Shown here in pieces: positions 40,768 to 50,136 of a DNA stretch of 54,685 bases. Below the pieces are notes generated by a model that searched no databases, was not told where the DNA came from, and worked only from the letters and a program-made list of their open reading frames with translations. Position 1 is the stretch's first letter. Every line of letters starts with the position of its first letter. Source of the stretch: Paracoccaceae bacterium (GTDB taxonomy: Bacteria; Pseudomonadota; Alphaproteobacteria; Rhodobacterales; Rhodobacteraceae); contig JAFIEF010000016.1 of the NCBI GenBank assembly GCA_020832655.1, positions 1-54,685 of the forward strand. The letters run 5' to 3'. The position numbers were made by a program, and so were the translations under genes.

Positions 40768-42881
40768 GCGCGCTTGCCGCGCGGGCGCACCCAGGGGCGC
40801 TGGCCCGCGCGGGCATTGGCGCCCTCTATCACCCAGCCGCCCACCCCGTCCGGGGCAATCGCCAGCGCCCCGCTATCGCGCAGCATCTGCGGCGTGATCA
40901 GCAGGCAGGGTCCGGGCGGCACCCGGTCGGGCCGGGCAGAGGTCACGACAATGCGCCCCGGCAGGCACAGCGCCGCCAGATGCTGCAAGCCGCGCTGGCC
41001 GGACAGATGCACCACATCCATCCCCCCCCACGCCAGATGCGCAACCGGGCTGGCCGGGTCGGCGCGGCTGCGCGCAAAGGCAGTGGCCTGATCCGCGCCA
41101 TCGCCATCAGCCTGCAACCAGCGCGTCACGGTAAAGCTGGCGCTGCGCGCGCGGCTGATCATGCGCCCCTCTGGCCCCGAAAGCCCCAGCACTGCCCCGT
41201 CTTCGGCCACCAAGAGCGTCGGGCGCGGGGTTTCGGCCCAGATCAATAGCGCCAGCGCCACCCCGGCACAGCCCAGCCAGCGCGCCCTGCCCTGCCAGAT
41301 TGCCAGCCACAGCCCCGACAGCGCCATCAGCGGCATCACCAGCGGCGCGGGCTGGGCAATCGGCATCACCGCGCCATCCAGCCCGCTGATAGTGCCGGCC
41401 ACGCCGAGTATCCACAAGATCGCGGGTTCCATGATCTTCAGCCCGACCCAGCCCCAGCCCAGCGGGGCCAGCAACGCGGCCAGAACGGCCGCAGGCATCA
41501 CCACCAGCCCCATCAGCGGCACCGCCAGCAGATTGGCCAGCAGCCCGTATTCGGCAATGCGGTTGAAGCTGGCCGCCGCCACAGGGGCGGTGGCAATGCC
41601 TGCCACCAGCGAACACAGCGCCACGCTCAGCACCGGCCATGCCCAGCGCGGGATCGATTGCCGCCATTCGCGCTGATCGGCCAGCGCGCGGAACACCGCG
41701 ACCAGCGCCACGGTTGCGGCAAAGCTCATCTGAAAACCCGCCTGGGTCAGCGCCTCTGGCCGCAGCGCCAGAATCACGCAGGCCGCAATCGCGACAGAGC
41801 GCAGCGAGATCGCGCGCCGGTCCAGCAGCACGGCAACGAGCATCACCGCCACCATGATGAAGGCGCGTTCGGTTGCGACATTGCCGCCCGAAAGCAGCAG
41901 GTAAAAGATCCCCGCCGCCAGCGCCCCCAGCGCTGCCAGCTTGCGCGTGGGCGCGCGCAGCGCAACATAGGGCACCAGCGCCATCATCAGCCGCAGCAGG
42001 CCAAAGACAAACCCCGTCAGCAGCCCCATATGCAGCCCCGAAATGGCCAGCAGATGCGCCAGGTTGGAACGGCGCAGCTCTTCCATGCGGTCTTGCGCGA
42101 TACCAGAGCGGTCGCCGGTCATGATCGCGGCGGCAAATGCCCCGGCATCGCCCGGCAGTTCGCGCTGCACGGCAGCGGAAACCCGCATCCGCAGCCGGTG
42201 CAGCCCCAGCCCCTGCGCCCCGGCCTGCGCAGGTGCCAGCGCCAGCACCGGGCTGCGGGTATAGCCCACTGCGCCCAAACCTTCGAACCAGGCATGGCGG
42301 CGGAAATCGAAGCCGCCGGGTTCTGCCGGGCCGGGCGGGGGCGAAAGATGCCCCGTCAGCATCACCCGCAAGCCCGGTTCGGGCGAGATGAAGCCTTGGG
42401 TGCCATGCAGGCTGACGCGGATTTGCGCAGGCGTCACTGCCGCCCCGCGCCCCTGCAACACCACCCTGTCCAGTGTCAGGCGCAGCGCGTCACTGGCGGA
42501 ACGGTCGATCTTGACGATGCGTCCTTCTATCGGGCCGTAATAGCGCCCTTCCAGCACCGGGGCGGCGACCAGATGCGCGCGCAAGCCTGCCAGCATCAGC
42601 CCCAGTGCCACCAGCGCGCAGGCCAGCAGCAGCGGCGCGCCCTGTTCCGGGCACCAGCGCCGCACCGCCAGCAGTGCCAGTGCCAGCACGGCCAGCGACC
42701 CCCATTCCAGCGCCTCGGGTTCGCGCGGCAGGGCGAAGTAAAGCCCGATTCCCACCGCCATCAGCACCGGCACGAACAGCAGAAACCGCCCGCGCTGCGC
42801 GGCAATCGCCCGCAGCGGCGCAAAGGCCAGACGCGCCGGCGACATGGCAGAAAAGGTCAGCATTTGCACCCTTGTTTCCAT
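40764..42881 (-). CDS. comEC: ComEC/Rec2 family DNA-uptake channel protein
   Basis: The 705-residue protein has an N-terminal DUF4131 region with OB-like fold (about 110-190) and the Competence membrane domain (LLAISGLHMGLLTG at about 270, many helices to about 515). The C-terminal 190 residues show no HxHxDH metallo-beta-lactamase motif, so the nuclease-like domain appears degenerate. It would pass single-stranded DNA across the inner membrane. It is the first gene of the leftward chain, divergent from gltX with 70 bases between the start codons. Confidence 0.88.
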   Translation of the reverse strand: METRVQMLTFSAMSPARLAFAPLRAIAAQRGRFLLFVPVLMAVGIGLYFALPREPEALEWGSLAVLALALLAVRRWCPEQGAPLLLACALVALGLMLAGLRAHLVAAPVLEGRYYGPIEGRIVKIDRSASDALRLTLDRVVLQGRGAAVTPAQIRVSLHGTQGFISPEPGLRVMLTGHLSPPPGPAEPGGFDFRRHAWFEGLGAVGYTRSPVLALAPAQAGAQGLGLHRLRMRVSAAVQRELPGDAGAFAAAIMTGDRSGIAQDRMEELRRSNLAHLLAISGLHMGLLTGFVFGLLRLMMALVPYVALRAPTRKLAALGALAAGIFYLLLSGGNVATERAFIMVAVMLVAVLLDRRAISLRSVAIAACVILALRPEALTQAGFQMSFAATVALVAVFRALADQREWRQSIPRWAWPVLSVALCSLVAGIATAPVAAASFNRIAEYGLLANLLAVPLMGLVVMPAAVLAALLAPLGWGWVGLKIMEPAILWILGVAGTISGLDGAVMPIAQPAPLVMPLMALSGLWLAIWQGRARWLGCAGVALALLIWAETPRPTLLVAEDGAVLGLSGPEGRMISRARSASFTVTRWLQADGDGADQATAFARSRADPASPVAHLAWGGMDVVHLSGQRGLQHLAALCLPGRIVVTSARPDRVPPGPCLLITPQMLRDSGALAIAPDGVGGWVIEGANARAGQRPWVRPRGKRA

Positions 42882-42951
42882 CCCGCGCCTTGCCTAAAAC
42901 CCGATGACAAGAAGAGTGTCTACTCATGGTTACCAAAAGGTAAATTTTCGG

Positions 42952-44355
42952 ATGTCCCAACCGCCCGTTGTCACGCGCTTTGCCCCCTCGCCCACCGGGT
43001 TTCTGCATATCGGGGGCGCGCGCACGGCGCTGTTCAACTGGCTTTATGCGCGCGGGCGGGGCGGGAAGTTCCTGTTGCGGATAGAAGATACCGACCGCGC
43101 GCGCTCGACCCCCGAAGCGACCGAGGCGATTGTGACCGGGCTGACATGGCTGGGGCTGGACTGGGATGGCGAGGTGGTCAGCCAGGCCGCCCGCACCGAA
43201 CGCCATGCCCAGGTGGCACATCAGATGCTGGCCGCAGGCCATGCCTATAAGTGCTTTGCCACCCAGGACGACATCGCAGCCTTCCGCGAGGCTGCAAAGG
43301 CCGAGGGGCGTTCGACCCTCTATCGCTCGCCCTGGCGCGATGCCGACCCCGCCACCCACCCCGATGCGCCCTATGCGATCCGCGTCAAGGCGCCCCAGAC
43401 GGGCGAGACGATCATTCGCGACCAGGTGCAGGGCGATGTACGCATCCGCAATGACCAGCTTGACGACATGATCGTGCTGCGCTCGGACGGGACGCCGACC
43501 TATATGCTGGCCGTGGTGGTGGATGACCACGATATGGGCGTAACCCATGTCATTCGCGGCGACGACCATCTGAACAACGCCGCGCGGCAGATGCTGGTCT
43601 ATGCGGCGATGGGCTGGCCGCTGCCGGTCTTCGCGCATATCCCGCTGATTCACGGCCCCGATGGCAAGAAGCTGTCCAAGCGCCACGGCGCGCTTGGGGT
43701 CGAGGAATATCAGCGCATGGGCTATCCGGCGGCGGCGATGCGCAACTATCTGGCGCGGCTGGGCTGGAGCCACGGCAATGACGAGTTCTTCACCGATGCG
43801 CAGGCGCAGGAGTGGTTTGACATCAGCGGCATCGGCAAATCCCCGGCGCGGCTGGACTTCAAGAAACTCGACCATCTGACCGCCCAACATATGAGCGTTG
43901 CAGACAATGCTGCACTGCTGCATGAACTGCGTGCCTATCTGCACGCCAATAGCCAGCCCGAATTGACAAAAGCGCAGGAAGTGGCACTATTGGCAGCCAT
44001 GCCCGTGCTGAAGGAAAAGGCCAAGGGGTTTCAGCAAATCATTGAAAAGGCGCATTTTATACTGGTGAAGCGCCCCCTGGACTATGACGCGAAAGCGGCG
44101 CAGACGCTTGATGATGTATCCCGCGGTATACTGAAGGAATTGACGCCGCGCCTGCAAACTGCTACGTGGAGCCGAGAAAATCTGGAGGGGGTTGTCAGCG
44201 AAGTCGCGCAAGCTAGGGAACTGGGTCTTGGCAAGCTGGCGCAGCCCTTGCGCGCCGCGCTTTGCGGGCGAAGCACCAGCCCCAGCGTGTTTGACATGCT
44301 GATCTTGCTGGGCCGGGACGAAAGTCTTGCCCGCATAAAGGATGCACTGGCCTGA
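42952..44355 (+). CDS. gltX: Glutamyl-tRNA synthetase
   Basis: The 467-residue class I aminoacyl-tRNA synthetase has HIGG (residues 19-22, in [14 protein letters not shown]) and the KLSKR motif (about residue 240, GKKLSKRHG). The C-terminal half is the anticodon-binding helical domain. AAAGG lies about 11 bases before the ATG at 42952. Alphaproteobacteria often have two GltX forms, one also charging tRNA-Gln for amidation; which this is cannot be told here. Its neighbour gltA is a common companion in this order. Confidence 0.96.
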   Translation: MSQPPVVTRFAPSPTGFLHIGGARTALFNWLYARGRGGKFLLRIEDTDRARSTPEATEAIVTGLTWLGLDWDGEVVSQAARTERHAQVAHQMLAAGHAYKCFATQDDIAAFREAAKAEGRSTLYRSPWRDADPATHPDAPYAIRVKAPQTGETIIRDQVQGDVRIRNDQLDDMIVLRSDGTPTYMLAVVVDDHDMGVTHVIRGDDHLNNAARQMLVYAAMGWPLPVFAHIPLIHGPDGKKLSKRHGALGVEEYQRMGYPAAAMRNYLARLGWSHGNDEFFTDAQAQEWFDISGIGKSPARLDFKKLDHLTAQHMSVADNAALLHELRAYLHANSQPELTKAQEVALLAAMPVLKEKAKGFQQIIEKAHFILVKRPLDYDAKAAQTLDDVSRGILKELTPRLQTATWSRENLEGVVSEVAQARELGLGKLAQPLRAALCGRSTSPSVFDMLILLGRDESLARIKDALA

Positions 44356-44443
44356 ACTTCGCCTGCCAAGCGCGGGGAGTTCACGCTGGTTCTGGTTCGC
44401 CTGAGGGTGCCTTGCCCGCAGGCCTTAGGGGAAAGGATACGCG

Positions 44444-45739
44444 ATGGCGAATGAAACCAAGAATGCGACGCTGCATATCGGCGAGAAGGTCATCGACCTT
44501 CCGGTCTTGAAACCATCGATCGGCCCCGATGTGCTGGACATCCGCAAGCTCTATGCCCAGGGCGACGTGTTCACCTATGATCCCGGATTCACATCGACGG
44601 CGTCCTGTTCTTCGACCATCACCTATATCGACGGCGATGTCGGCGAATTGCTGTATCGCGGCTATCCCATCGAACAGCTTGCGGAAATGTCGCATTTTCT
44701 GGAAGTGTGCTATCTGCTGCTATACGGCGACCTGCCCAACGCCTCGCAACTGGAAGATTTCGAACAGCGCGTCACCCGCCACACAATGGTGCATGAGCAG
44801 ATGCACTATTTCTTCCGCGGTTTCCGCCGCGACAGCCACCCGATGGCGATCATGACCGGGGTGGTCGGTGCGATGTCGGCCTTCTATCACGACTCGACCG
44901 ATGTTGGCGATCCGTGGCAGCGCGAGGTGGCGGCCATTCGCATGATTGCCAAGATGCCGACCATCGCGGCGATGGCCTACAAATACTCGATTGGCCAGCC
45001 CTTTGTGTATCCGAATAACAGCCTTGATTATGCAGGCAATTTCCTGAACATGTGCTTCGCGGTTCCTGCCGAGGAATATGTCGTCGATCCGATCCTGAGC
45101 CGCGCGATGGACCGGATCATGATGCTGCACGCGGATCACGAGCAAAATGCCTCTACCTCGACCGTGCGTCTGGCAGGCTCATCGGGCGCCAACCCGTTCG
45201 CCTGCATCGCGGCAGGGATTGCCTGCCTGTGGGGGCCGGCACATGGTGGCGCGAATCAGGCGTGCCTGGAAATGCTGCGCGAAATCGGCACAGTGGATCG
45301 CATTCCCGAATTCATCGCGCGCGCCAAGGACAAGGATGACCCGTTCCGCCTGATGGGCTTCGGCCATCGCGTCTACAAGAATTTCGACCCGCGCGCCAAG
45401 GTGATGAAGGAATCCGCCGACGAGGTTCTGGGCCTTCTGGGGATCGAGGATAACGAGACCCTGAAAGTCGCCAAGGAGCTGGAGCGCATCGCGCTGGAGG
45501 ATGAGTATTTCGTTTCCAAGAAGCTTTATCCCAATGTCGATTTCTATTCCGGCATCATCCTGGAAGCGATGGGCTTCCCCACCTCGATGTTCACGCCGAT
45601 CTTTGCGCTGTCGCGCACAGTGGGCTGGATTTCGCAGTGGAAAGAGATGATTTCCGACCCGGAACTGAAAATCGGCCGTCCGCGCCAGCGCTACACGGGT
45701 GCCGCGCGCCGCGACTATCAGGAAATCGAAACGCGCTGA
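44444..45739 (+). CDS. gltA: Citrate synthase
   Basis: The 431-residue type II citrate synthase has full-length family sequence, including the GPAHGGANQ histidine, [14 protein letters not shown] histidine/arginine stretch, the later VDFYSG catalytic Asp region, and GMD-like N-terminal beta strands ([18 protein letters not shown]). It condenses acetyl-CoA and oxaloacetate in the TCA cycle. AAAGGA lies seven bases upstream of the ATG. A strong terminator with a GAAA tetraloop follows the stop, so this is a transcription unit end. Confidence 0.97.
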   Translation: MANETKNATLHIGEKVIDLPVLKPSIGPDVLDIRKLYAQGDVFTYDPGFTSTASCSSTITYIDGDVGELLYRGYPIEQLAEMSHFLEVCYLLLYGDLPNASQLEDFEQRVTRHTMVHEQMHYFFRGFRRDSHPMAIMTGVVGAMSAFYHDSTDVGDPWQREVAAIRMIAKMPTIAAMAYKYSIGQPFVYPNNSLDYAGNFLNMCFAVPAEEYVVDPILSRAMDRIMMLHADHEQNASTSTVRLAGSSGANPFACIAAGIACLWGPAHGGANQACLEMLREIGTVDRIPEFIARAKDKDDPFRLMGFGHRVYKNFDPRAKVMKESADEVLGLLGIEDNETLKVAKELERIALEDEYFVSKKLYPNVDFYSGIILEAMGFPTSMFTPIFALSRTVGWISQWKEMISDPELKIGRPRQRYTGAARRDYQEIETR

Positions 45740-45760
45740 CGCTTGCGCCAGCATGCTGTG

Positions 45761-45788
45761 AACGTCGCCTCGAAAGGGGCGGCGTTTT
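45761..45788 (+). terminator. Rho-independent terminator of gltA
   Basis: An 11-pair stem with a GAAA tetraloop closed by C-G (45761-45771 with 45776-45786, two G-U pairs) is followed by TTTT. It begins 21 bases after the gltA stop. Confidence 0.8.
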
Positions 45789-45836
45789 GTCATGCGCGGG
45801 GTTGGAACCGGGGGTTGCGACATTACGTTACGCGGC

Positions 45837-46559
45837 ATGAGACCTGCCCTGCCCTATCTGGCCCTGATCGCCACAGCCGCGTTCGTGCTGTCGCCGCTGG
45901 TGACTGACCCGTTCAGCGGGTTTGACCCCGACCGCTTTCCGCTGCCGCAGACCGAACCGCCGGTGCAGCCCGCAGGCTATGCGTTTTCGATCTGGGGGCT
46001 GATCTATCTGTGGCTTGCGGTTTCTGCGCTGTTCGGGGTCATGGCGCGGCGGGCGGATGCGGGTTGGCAGCGGATGCGCCTGCCTCTGATCGTCAGCCTT
46101 GGCCCCGGCGCGGCGTGGCTGTGGGTGGCGGGCATTTCACCGATATGGGCAACAGTGCTGATCTTCTGGATGCTGGGATTTGCCGTGCTGGCGATGCTGC
46201 GCGCACCCCAGACTGATCGCTGGCTGGCGCAAGCGCCTGTGGCGATTTACGCTGGCTGGCTGACGGCAGCGGCGCATGTGTCGCTGGGGGTCAGCATGGG
46301 GGGCTTTGGCCTGGCCCCGCCTGATATTGCCGCGGTTCTGTGCCTGACGCTGGCGGCGGGTGTCGCCTTGACGATCCTTCATTACCGCGCTGATCTGTCG
46401 CTTTACGGGGCTGCGGTGATATGGGCGGTGTTCGGCGTTCTGGTAGCCAATCTGGGCGGCAGCATCATGGTGCAGATCGCGGCAGTGGTGGCGCTTGGGC
46501 TTGTCGGGCTGGCAATCGCGCGCGGGCTTTGGGCTGGACAGCGCGCGCGCGGGCTGTAA
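45837..46559 (+). CDS. TspO/MBR-like tryptophan-rich membrane protein
   Basis: The 240-residue protein has about seven hydrophobic helices and a Trp-rich first half with AFSIWGLIYLWLAVSAL (about residues 49-65), typical of the TspO/MBR-related family annotated in Rhodobacterales. TspO proteins bind porphyrins or similar ligands and modulate pigment or stress genes; this protein is longer than the 160-residue TspO of Rhodobacter, so it is a relative. The ATG at 45837 is chosen because the one at 45792 lies directly behind the gltA terminator. Neither has a good ribosome site. Confidence 0.72.
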   Translation: MRPALPYLALIATAAFVLSPLVTDPFSGFDPDRFPLPQTEPPVQPAGYAFSIWGLIYLWLAVSALFGVMARRADAGWQRMRLPLIVSLGPGAAWLWVAGISPIWATVLIFWMLGFAVLAMLRAPQTDRWLAQAPVAIYAGWLTAAAHVSLGVSMGGFGLAPPDIAAVLCLTLAAGVALTILHYRADLSLYGAAVIWAVFGVLVANLGGSIMVQIAAVVALGLVGLAIARGLWAGQRARGL

Positions 46560-46589
46560 CAGATGGCCGCGACAGACAGGAGCACGCCC

Positions 46590-47417
46590 ATGCCCCATGA
46601 TCCGCTGATCTTCGCCCCCGATGGCAGCCTGACGCGCCTGCGCGCCATCATGGCCGCGCTGCGCGACCCCGAAACCGGTTGCCCCTGGGATATCGAGCAG
46701 GATTTCGCCTCTATCGCGCCCTATACGATCGAGGAAGCCTATGAAGTGGCCGACGCCATCGACCAGCAGGACTGGCCCGCGCTGATGGCCGAGCTGGGCG
46801 ATTTGCTGTTGCAGGTGGTCTATCACACACAAATGGCCGAAGAGGCCGGGCATTTCACGCTGGATGATGTCGCCCGCGCAATTTCCGACAAGATGGTCGC
46901 GCGTCATCCGCATGTTTTTGGCAATGACAGCCGCGACAAATCCGCAGCCCAGCAGGTGCAGGACTGGGAAGCGGTCAAGGCCGCCGAACGCGCCGCGCGC
47001 GCGCAGGCCGGGGTGCTGGATGATGTGGCGCTGGGACTGCCTGCGCTGATGCGCGCGGTCAAGCTGCAAAAGCGCGCCGCGCGGGTGGGGTTTGACTGGC
47101 CGCAAACCGATCAGGTGATCGACAAGATCGCCGAGGAAGCGCGCGAATTGCGCGAAGCCCGCGACCATTTGACCGAAACCGAAATGGCCGAGGAATTCGG
47201 CGATCTGCTGTTTGTCATGGCCAATCTGGCCCGCCATCTGGAAATTGACCCCGAAGCCGCGCTGCGCGCCGCCAATGCCAAGTTCACCCGCCGCTTCCGC
47301 ACCATCGAGGCGGCGCTTGCGGCCCAGAACCGTCGCCCAGAGGACAGTAATCTGGATGAAATGGATGCGCTATGGAACGCAGCCAAGGCCGCGGAGAAAG
47401 CCAATGCAGCCGAATGA
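46590..47417 (+). CDS. mazG: Nucleoside triphosphate pyrophosphohydrolase MazG
   Basis: The 275-residue protein has two MazG domains. The first holds EEAYEVADAI and ELGDLLLQVVYH (about residues 47-78), the second EEARELREARDH and EEFGDLLFVMANLARH (about 177-215), both with the acidic Mg-binding pattern. It hydrolyses NTPs and dNTPs, cleaning damaged nucleotides. AGGAG is seven bases from the ATG at 46590. The stop overlaps the DUF1638 gene by 14 bases. Confidence 0.94.
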   Translation: MPHDPLIFAPDGSLTRLRAIMAALRDPETGCPWDIEQDFASIAPYTIEEAYEVADAIDQQDWPALMAELGDLLLQVVYHTQMAEEAGHFTLDDVARAISDKMVARHPHVFGNDSRDKSAAQQVQDWEAVKAAERAARAQAGVLDDVALGLPALMRAVKLQKRAARVGFDWPQTDQVIDKIAEEARELREARDHLTETEMAEEFGDLLFVMANLARHLEIDPEAALRAANAKFTRRFRTIEAALAAQNRRPEDSNLDEMDALWNAAKAAEKANAAE

Positions 47418-48054
47418 CCGGACGCTGACCGAAACCGGACTGACTGCGCAGGCGGGCGGGTCGATCCTGCTTCTGGCCTGCGGGGCGCTGGCGCGCGAGA
47501 TACTGGCGCTGAAGGCCGCAAATGGCTGGACGCATATGGATCTGCTGTGCCTGCCCGCCAATCTGCATCTGTGGCCAGACCGCATCCCCGATGCGGTGGA
47601 AAAGGCCGTCAGCGAAAACCGCGACCGATATGATACGATATTTGTGGTCTATGCCGATTGCGGCACTGGCGGGCTGTTGCAGGCGCGCTGCGCCGCGCTG
47701 GGGGTCGAAATGGTGCCCGGCCCGCATTGCTATGCCTTCTTCGAAGGGGTCGAGGAATTTGCAGCTAGGGCAGAAGAGGAAATGACGGCCTTCTATCTGA
47801 CCGATTTTCTGGTGCGCCAGTTCGATGCCTTTGTGTGGAAACCGATGGGGTTTGACCGCCACCCCGAACTGATCCCGATGATGTTCGGAAATTACACCAG
47901 GCTGATCTATCAGGCCCAGACCGATGACCCGGTGCTGGATGCAAAGGCGCGCGACTGCGCCGGTCGGCTGGGGCTGGATTATGAGCGGCGTTTTACCGGC
48001 TATGGCGATCTGGAAACCGCGCTGGCGCGGCTGGGCGACAAGTCGCGGGGCTGA
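47404..48054 (+). CDS. DUF1638-family protein
   Basis: This 216-residue protein of the DUF1638 family has conserved stretches LLACGALAREI (about residues 23-33), YADCGTGG, HCYAFFEG and ALGVEMVPGP. Conserved Cys and His residues suggest a metal or cofactor site. From memory, DUF1638 proteins occur beside corrinoid methyltransferase genes in some anaerobes and alphaproteobacteria; no such gene is in this window. The start at 47404 lies inside the end of mazG, so the two are translated together. Function unknown. Confidence 0.83.
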   Translation: MQPNDRTLTETGLTAQAGGSILLLACGALAREILALKAANGWTHMDLLCLPANLHLWPDRIPDAVEKAVSENRDRYDTIFVVYADCGTGGLLQARCAALGVEMVPGPHCYAFFEGVEEFAARAEEEMTAFYLTDFLVRQFDAFVWKPMGFDRHPELIPMMFGNYTRLIYQAQTDDPVLDAKARDCAGRLGLDYERRFTGYGDLETALARLGDKSRG

Positions 48055-48075
48055 CGGGTGCAGCTCATGCACGCC

Positions 48076-49062
48076 TCATCGCAGCCCCATGCGTCGCGGC
48101 AGGTCTGACGCCGCGATCAGCCCCTCGACCCGTGCGGCCCAGCCGCGGCGCTCGGTGGTCATGGCAGCAAGCGATGCCGCCCAGGCTTCGGCCAGCGCCG
48201 CCAGCAAATCGCGCTCGGTGGCGACATGCTCGATCAGCACCCATCGATTCCATTCATAGGAAAGCGACCAGCCATCCTCGTCCAGCCGCGCCTCTGGCAG
48301 GCGGTAGTGAAAGGCTGGGCGGGCACCTTTCAGGTGGTCGTCGGGCACCCCGGCCAGCGCGTCGGGGCACCGATGCTGCAATGCGGGCAGCACATCCAGC
48401 CCGAAATGCCGCGAGGGCGCATGCACGACAATCGCGCGCGCCAGATCGCGCGGCCCCCAGCCTTTGGCCTGGGCCAGATGGGCCACCAGCCCGGATGGAA
48501 ACGGGGCGACGAAAGGCAGGATGCGGCGGGCCGGGTCCAGCGGATCGGCATGGCGCAGCCAATCCTCGCACAGCGCATAGGCGCGGGTCGTCGCGACCAG
48601 CGCAGCCCCGTCATCTGCCGACAATTCGACATTGAAATGGATGCCGAACCCATAGGCCAGCTTCTCGCCCGTGCCAACTGCGCCCGAGGCAACCAGCGTC
48701 TTGATCAGCCGCTCGACGCGGGGAAGGTCGGATTGCGCCAAGGGTTGGGTGACAACCTCGACCGGGATCAGATCGCCCAGCAGCTGCGCCGCCAGATCCT
48801 CGGCCCAATGCTGTTTCAGTGCGATGTCCAGCTCGACGCGGACATCCCCCAGCGCAGTATCGTTCAGCGTGATCTCGCGCGCATCCTCTTCGGCCCTGCG
48901 TCCGCCATAACCACGCGCAATGACATCCGCGGCCTGGGCCACGCCAAGCCCTGCGAATTCCACCTCGACCCCGACGCGCCGCGCAGCACTGGCGGCAGCA
49001 CCGTGATCAGGCAAGGGCAAGAAGCGATCATGGGGCAGCAATAATGAGTGCAGTCCGGGCAT
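48076..49062 (-). CDS. Putative amidoligase (COOH-NH2 ligase family)
   Basis: The 328-residue protein matches the putative amidoligase family (PF12224), related to glutamine synthetase and gamma-glutamylcysteine ligase in fold. The start of the domain is RRVGVEVEFAGL (about residues 28-39), where Glu residues bind metal, followed by YGFGIHFNVELS (about 155), where the His and Asn are family-typical. It likely joins a carboxylate and an amine using ATP. AGGAGG precedes the ATG at 49062. It follows the gamma-glutamylcyclotransferase-like gene by 16 bases, a pairing noted by Aravind and colleagues for peptide-modifying or metabolite-making loci. Confidence 0.85.
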   Translation of the reverse strand: MPGLHSLLLPHDRFLPLPDHGAAASAARRVGVEVEFAGLGVAQAADVIARGYGGRRAEEDAREITLNDTALGDVRVELDIALKQHWAEDLAAQLLGDLIPVEVVTQPLAQSDLPRVERLIKTLVASGAVGTGEKLAYGFGIHFNVELSADDGAALVATTRAYALCEDWLRHADPLDPARRILPFVAPFPSGLVAHLAQAKGWGPRDLARAIVVHAPSRHFGLDVLPALQHRCPDALAGVPDDHLKGARPAFHYRLPEARLDEDGWSLSYEWNRWVLIEHVATERDLLAALAEAWAASLAAMTTERRGWAARVEGLIAASDLPRRMGLR

Positions 49063-49078
49063 CGGCCCCTCCTGTCGG

Positions 49079-49525
49079 TCAGTCTTGCAGCGCGTCCACG
49101 CCGGACTCGCCAATCAGACGATAGACCCAGGCAAGCGTTCCATCTTCCAGCGCCAGCAAGTCGCGCCGGTATTTTCGCCCGGTTCGTTCATATCGGTCAA
49201 GTCGGCGCAGCTCTTGCGGGCTGACGCGGAACCGGACCCCTTCAAGCACCTGATCGGGGCTGTCGCGCAGATCGCGATGATAGCGCGCAACCCCACGCAA
49301 CGCGGCCTTTTCGGCGGGCACGGGGCGGCCGACCACGACAAGCCGCACCAGCGGGCTGGTCAGCGTGGCAAAGCCGAACACATAGCTGTCTTCTTCGGGC
49401 AAGGGCGGCGCGTTGCTATCCAGCGCGGGCAGATAGAACGGCGCGCGCATAACGGCAAAGCCAAGTGCCAGCAACAGGGCAAGCAGGGCAAAGGCATACA
49501 TGGGTTTATATGTCATCCATCTCAT
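49079..49525 (-). CDS. Gamma-glutamylcyclotransferase-like (AIG2) protein with membrane anchor
   Basis: From the ATG at 49525 this is a 148-residue protein; starts at 49516 and further upstream are possible. A hydrophobic segment (about residues 8-25, MYAFALLALLLALGFAVM) precedes an AIG2-like domain. The substrate loop is YVFGFATL in place of YGSL, and the likely catalytic Glu is in LDRYE. Family members cyclise gamma-glutamyl groups, releasing the amine as 5-oxoproline. Placed before an amidoligase gene, it could trim or recycle the amide product. The membrane anchor is uncommon in the family. Confidence 0.78.
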   Translation of the reverse strand: MRWMTYKPMYAFALLALLLALGFAVMRAPFYLPALDSNAPPLPEEDSYVFGFATLTSPLVRLVVVGRPVPAEKAALRGVARYHRDLRDSPDQVLEGVRFRVSPQELRRLDRYERTGRKYRRDLLALEDGTLAWVYRLIGESGVDALQD

Positions 49526-49648
49526 GAGGGCTTGGTTCTGTGCCGGGGCCAATGCGCGCCCCCCGTTTCGGATGCAGCCTGTCTTGCAGGAAGCCAAGTT
49601 CATGACACAAGCTAGGCTTTCTGCAACCAGATGCCAGCAACACTGTTG

Positions 49649-49885
49649 TCAACAACGGATGAAATAGGCCGTGACGCTGTCATCCTGCCGGGCTGTCGCA
49701 ATCAGATCATGCCCGGCCTCGGCGCAGAAATGCGGGAAATCCACCACGGCGACAGGGTCGCTGGCCAGCACGCACAGAACCTGCCCCGGCGACATCGCCA
49801 ACAGCCGCTTGCGCGCCTTCAGCACCGGCAGCGGGCATAACAGCCCGATGGCATCCAGCATCTGATCGGCGGTTTCAGGACTCAT
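49649..49885 (-). CDS. TusA-family sulfurtransferase
   Basis: The 78-residue protein has the TusA core CPLPVLKARK (CPxP, residues about 17-26), with the cysteine that carries persulfide sulfur, and the usual beta-alpha pattern. TusA relatives pass sulfur to tRNA thiolation, molybdenum cofactor or sulfur oxidation. The start overlaps the small upstream gene by four bases, so it belongs to the glnE operon. No tusBCDE genes are nearby. Confidence 0.88.
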   Translation of the reverse strand: MSPETADQMLDAIGLLCPLPVLKARKRLLAMSPGQVLCVLASDPVAVVDFPHFCAEAGHDLIATARQDDSVTAYFIRC

Positions 49886-50136
49886 CGGGCGCGCTTGCGG
49901 CTTCGCCCCTGCCGCGCGGGCGGCGCCAGCCCCTGTTCCATCAGCCGGGTCATGGGGTGTTCGGGGTCGCCTGCCCCGTATTGCGCCAGCAGCGCGCCAA
50001 GGGCCGCCCTCTGATCCACCCCGTCAGGCAGGCTGAGCGCCCAGTCGATCAGGATCGAGCGGCATTCGGCATCCGAGATCGCCTCGATGCGGAAGCTTTC
50101 GCGGATCAGCCCCTTGGGATCATGTCTGTCGATCAT
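49882..50136 (-). CDS. Small conserved-looking protein between glnE and tusA-like gene
   Basis: This 84-residue protein (MIDRHDPKGLIRESFRIEAI at the start, basic RQGRSRKRAR at the end) has no motif that I recognise. The ATG overlaps the glnE stop by four bases and its stop overlaps the TusA-like start by four bases, so it is almost certainly translated. The acidic-helical body and basic tail might bind a protein partner or RNA; that is a guess. Confidence 0.7.
   Translation of the reverse strand: MIDRHDPKGLIRESFRIEAISDAECRSILIDWALSLPDGVDQRAALGALLAQYGAGDPEHPMTRLMEQGLAPPARQGRSRKRAR

Noticed and set aside
41658-43250. 530-codon rightward frame across comEC and the gltX start
   Set aside because: It covers the antisense of comEC and an out-of-frame part of gltX, and has no recognisable domain.
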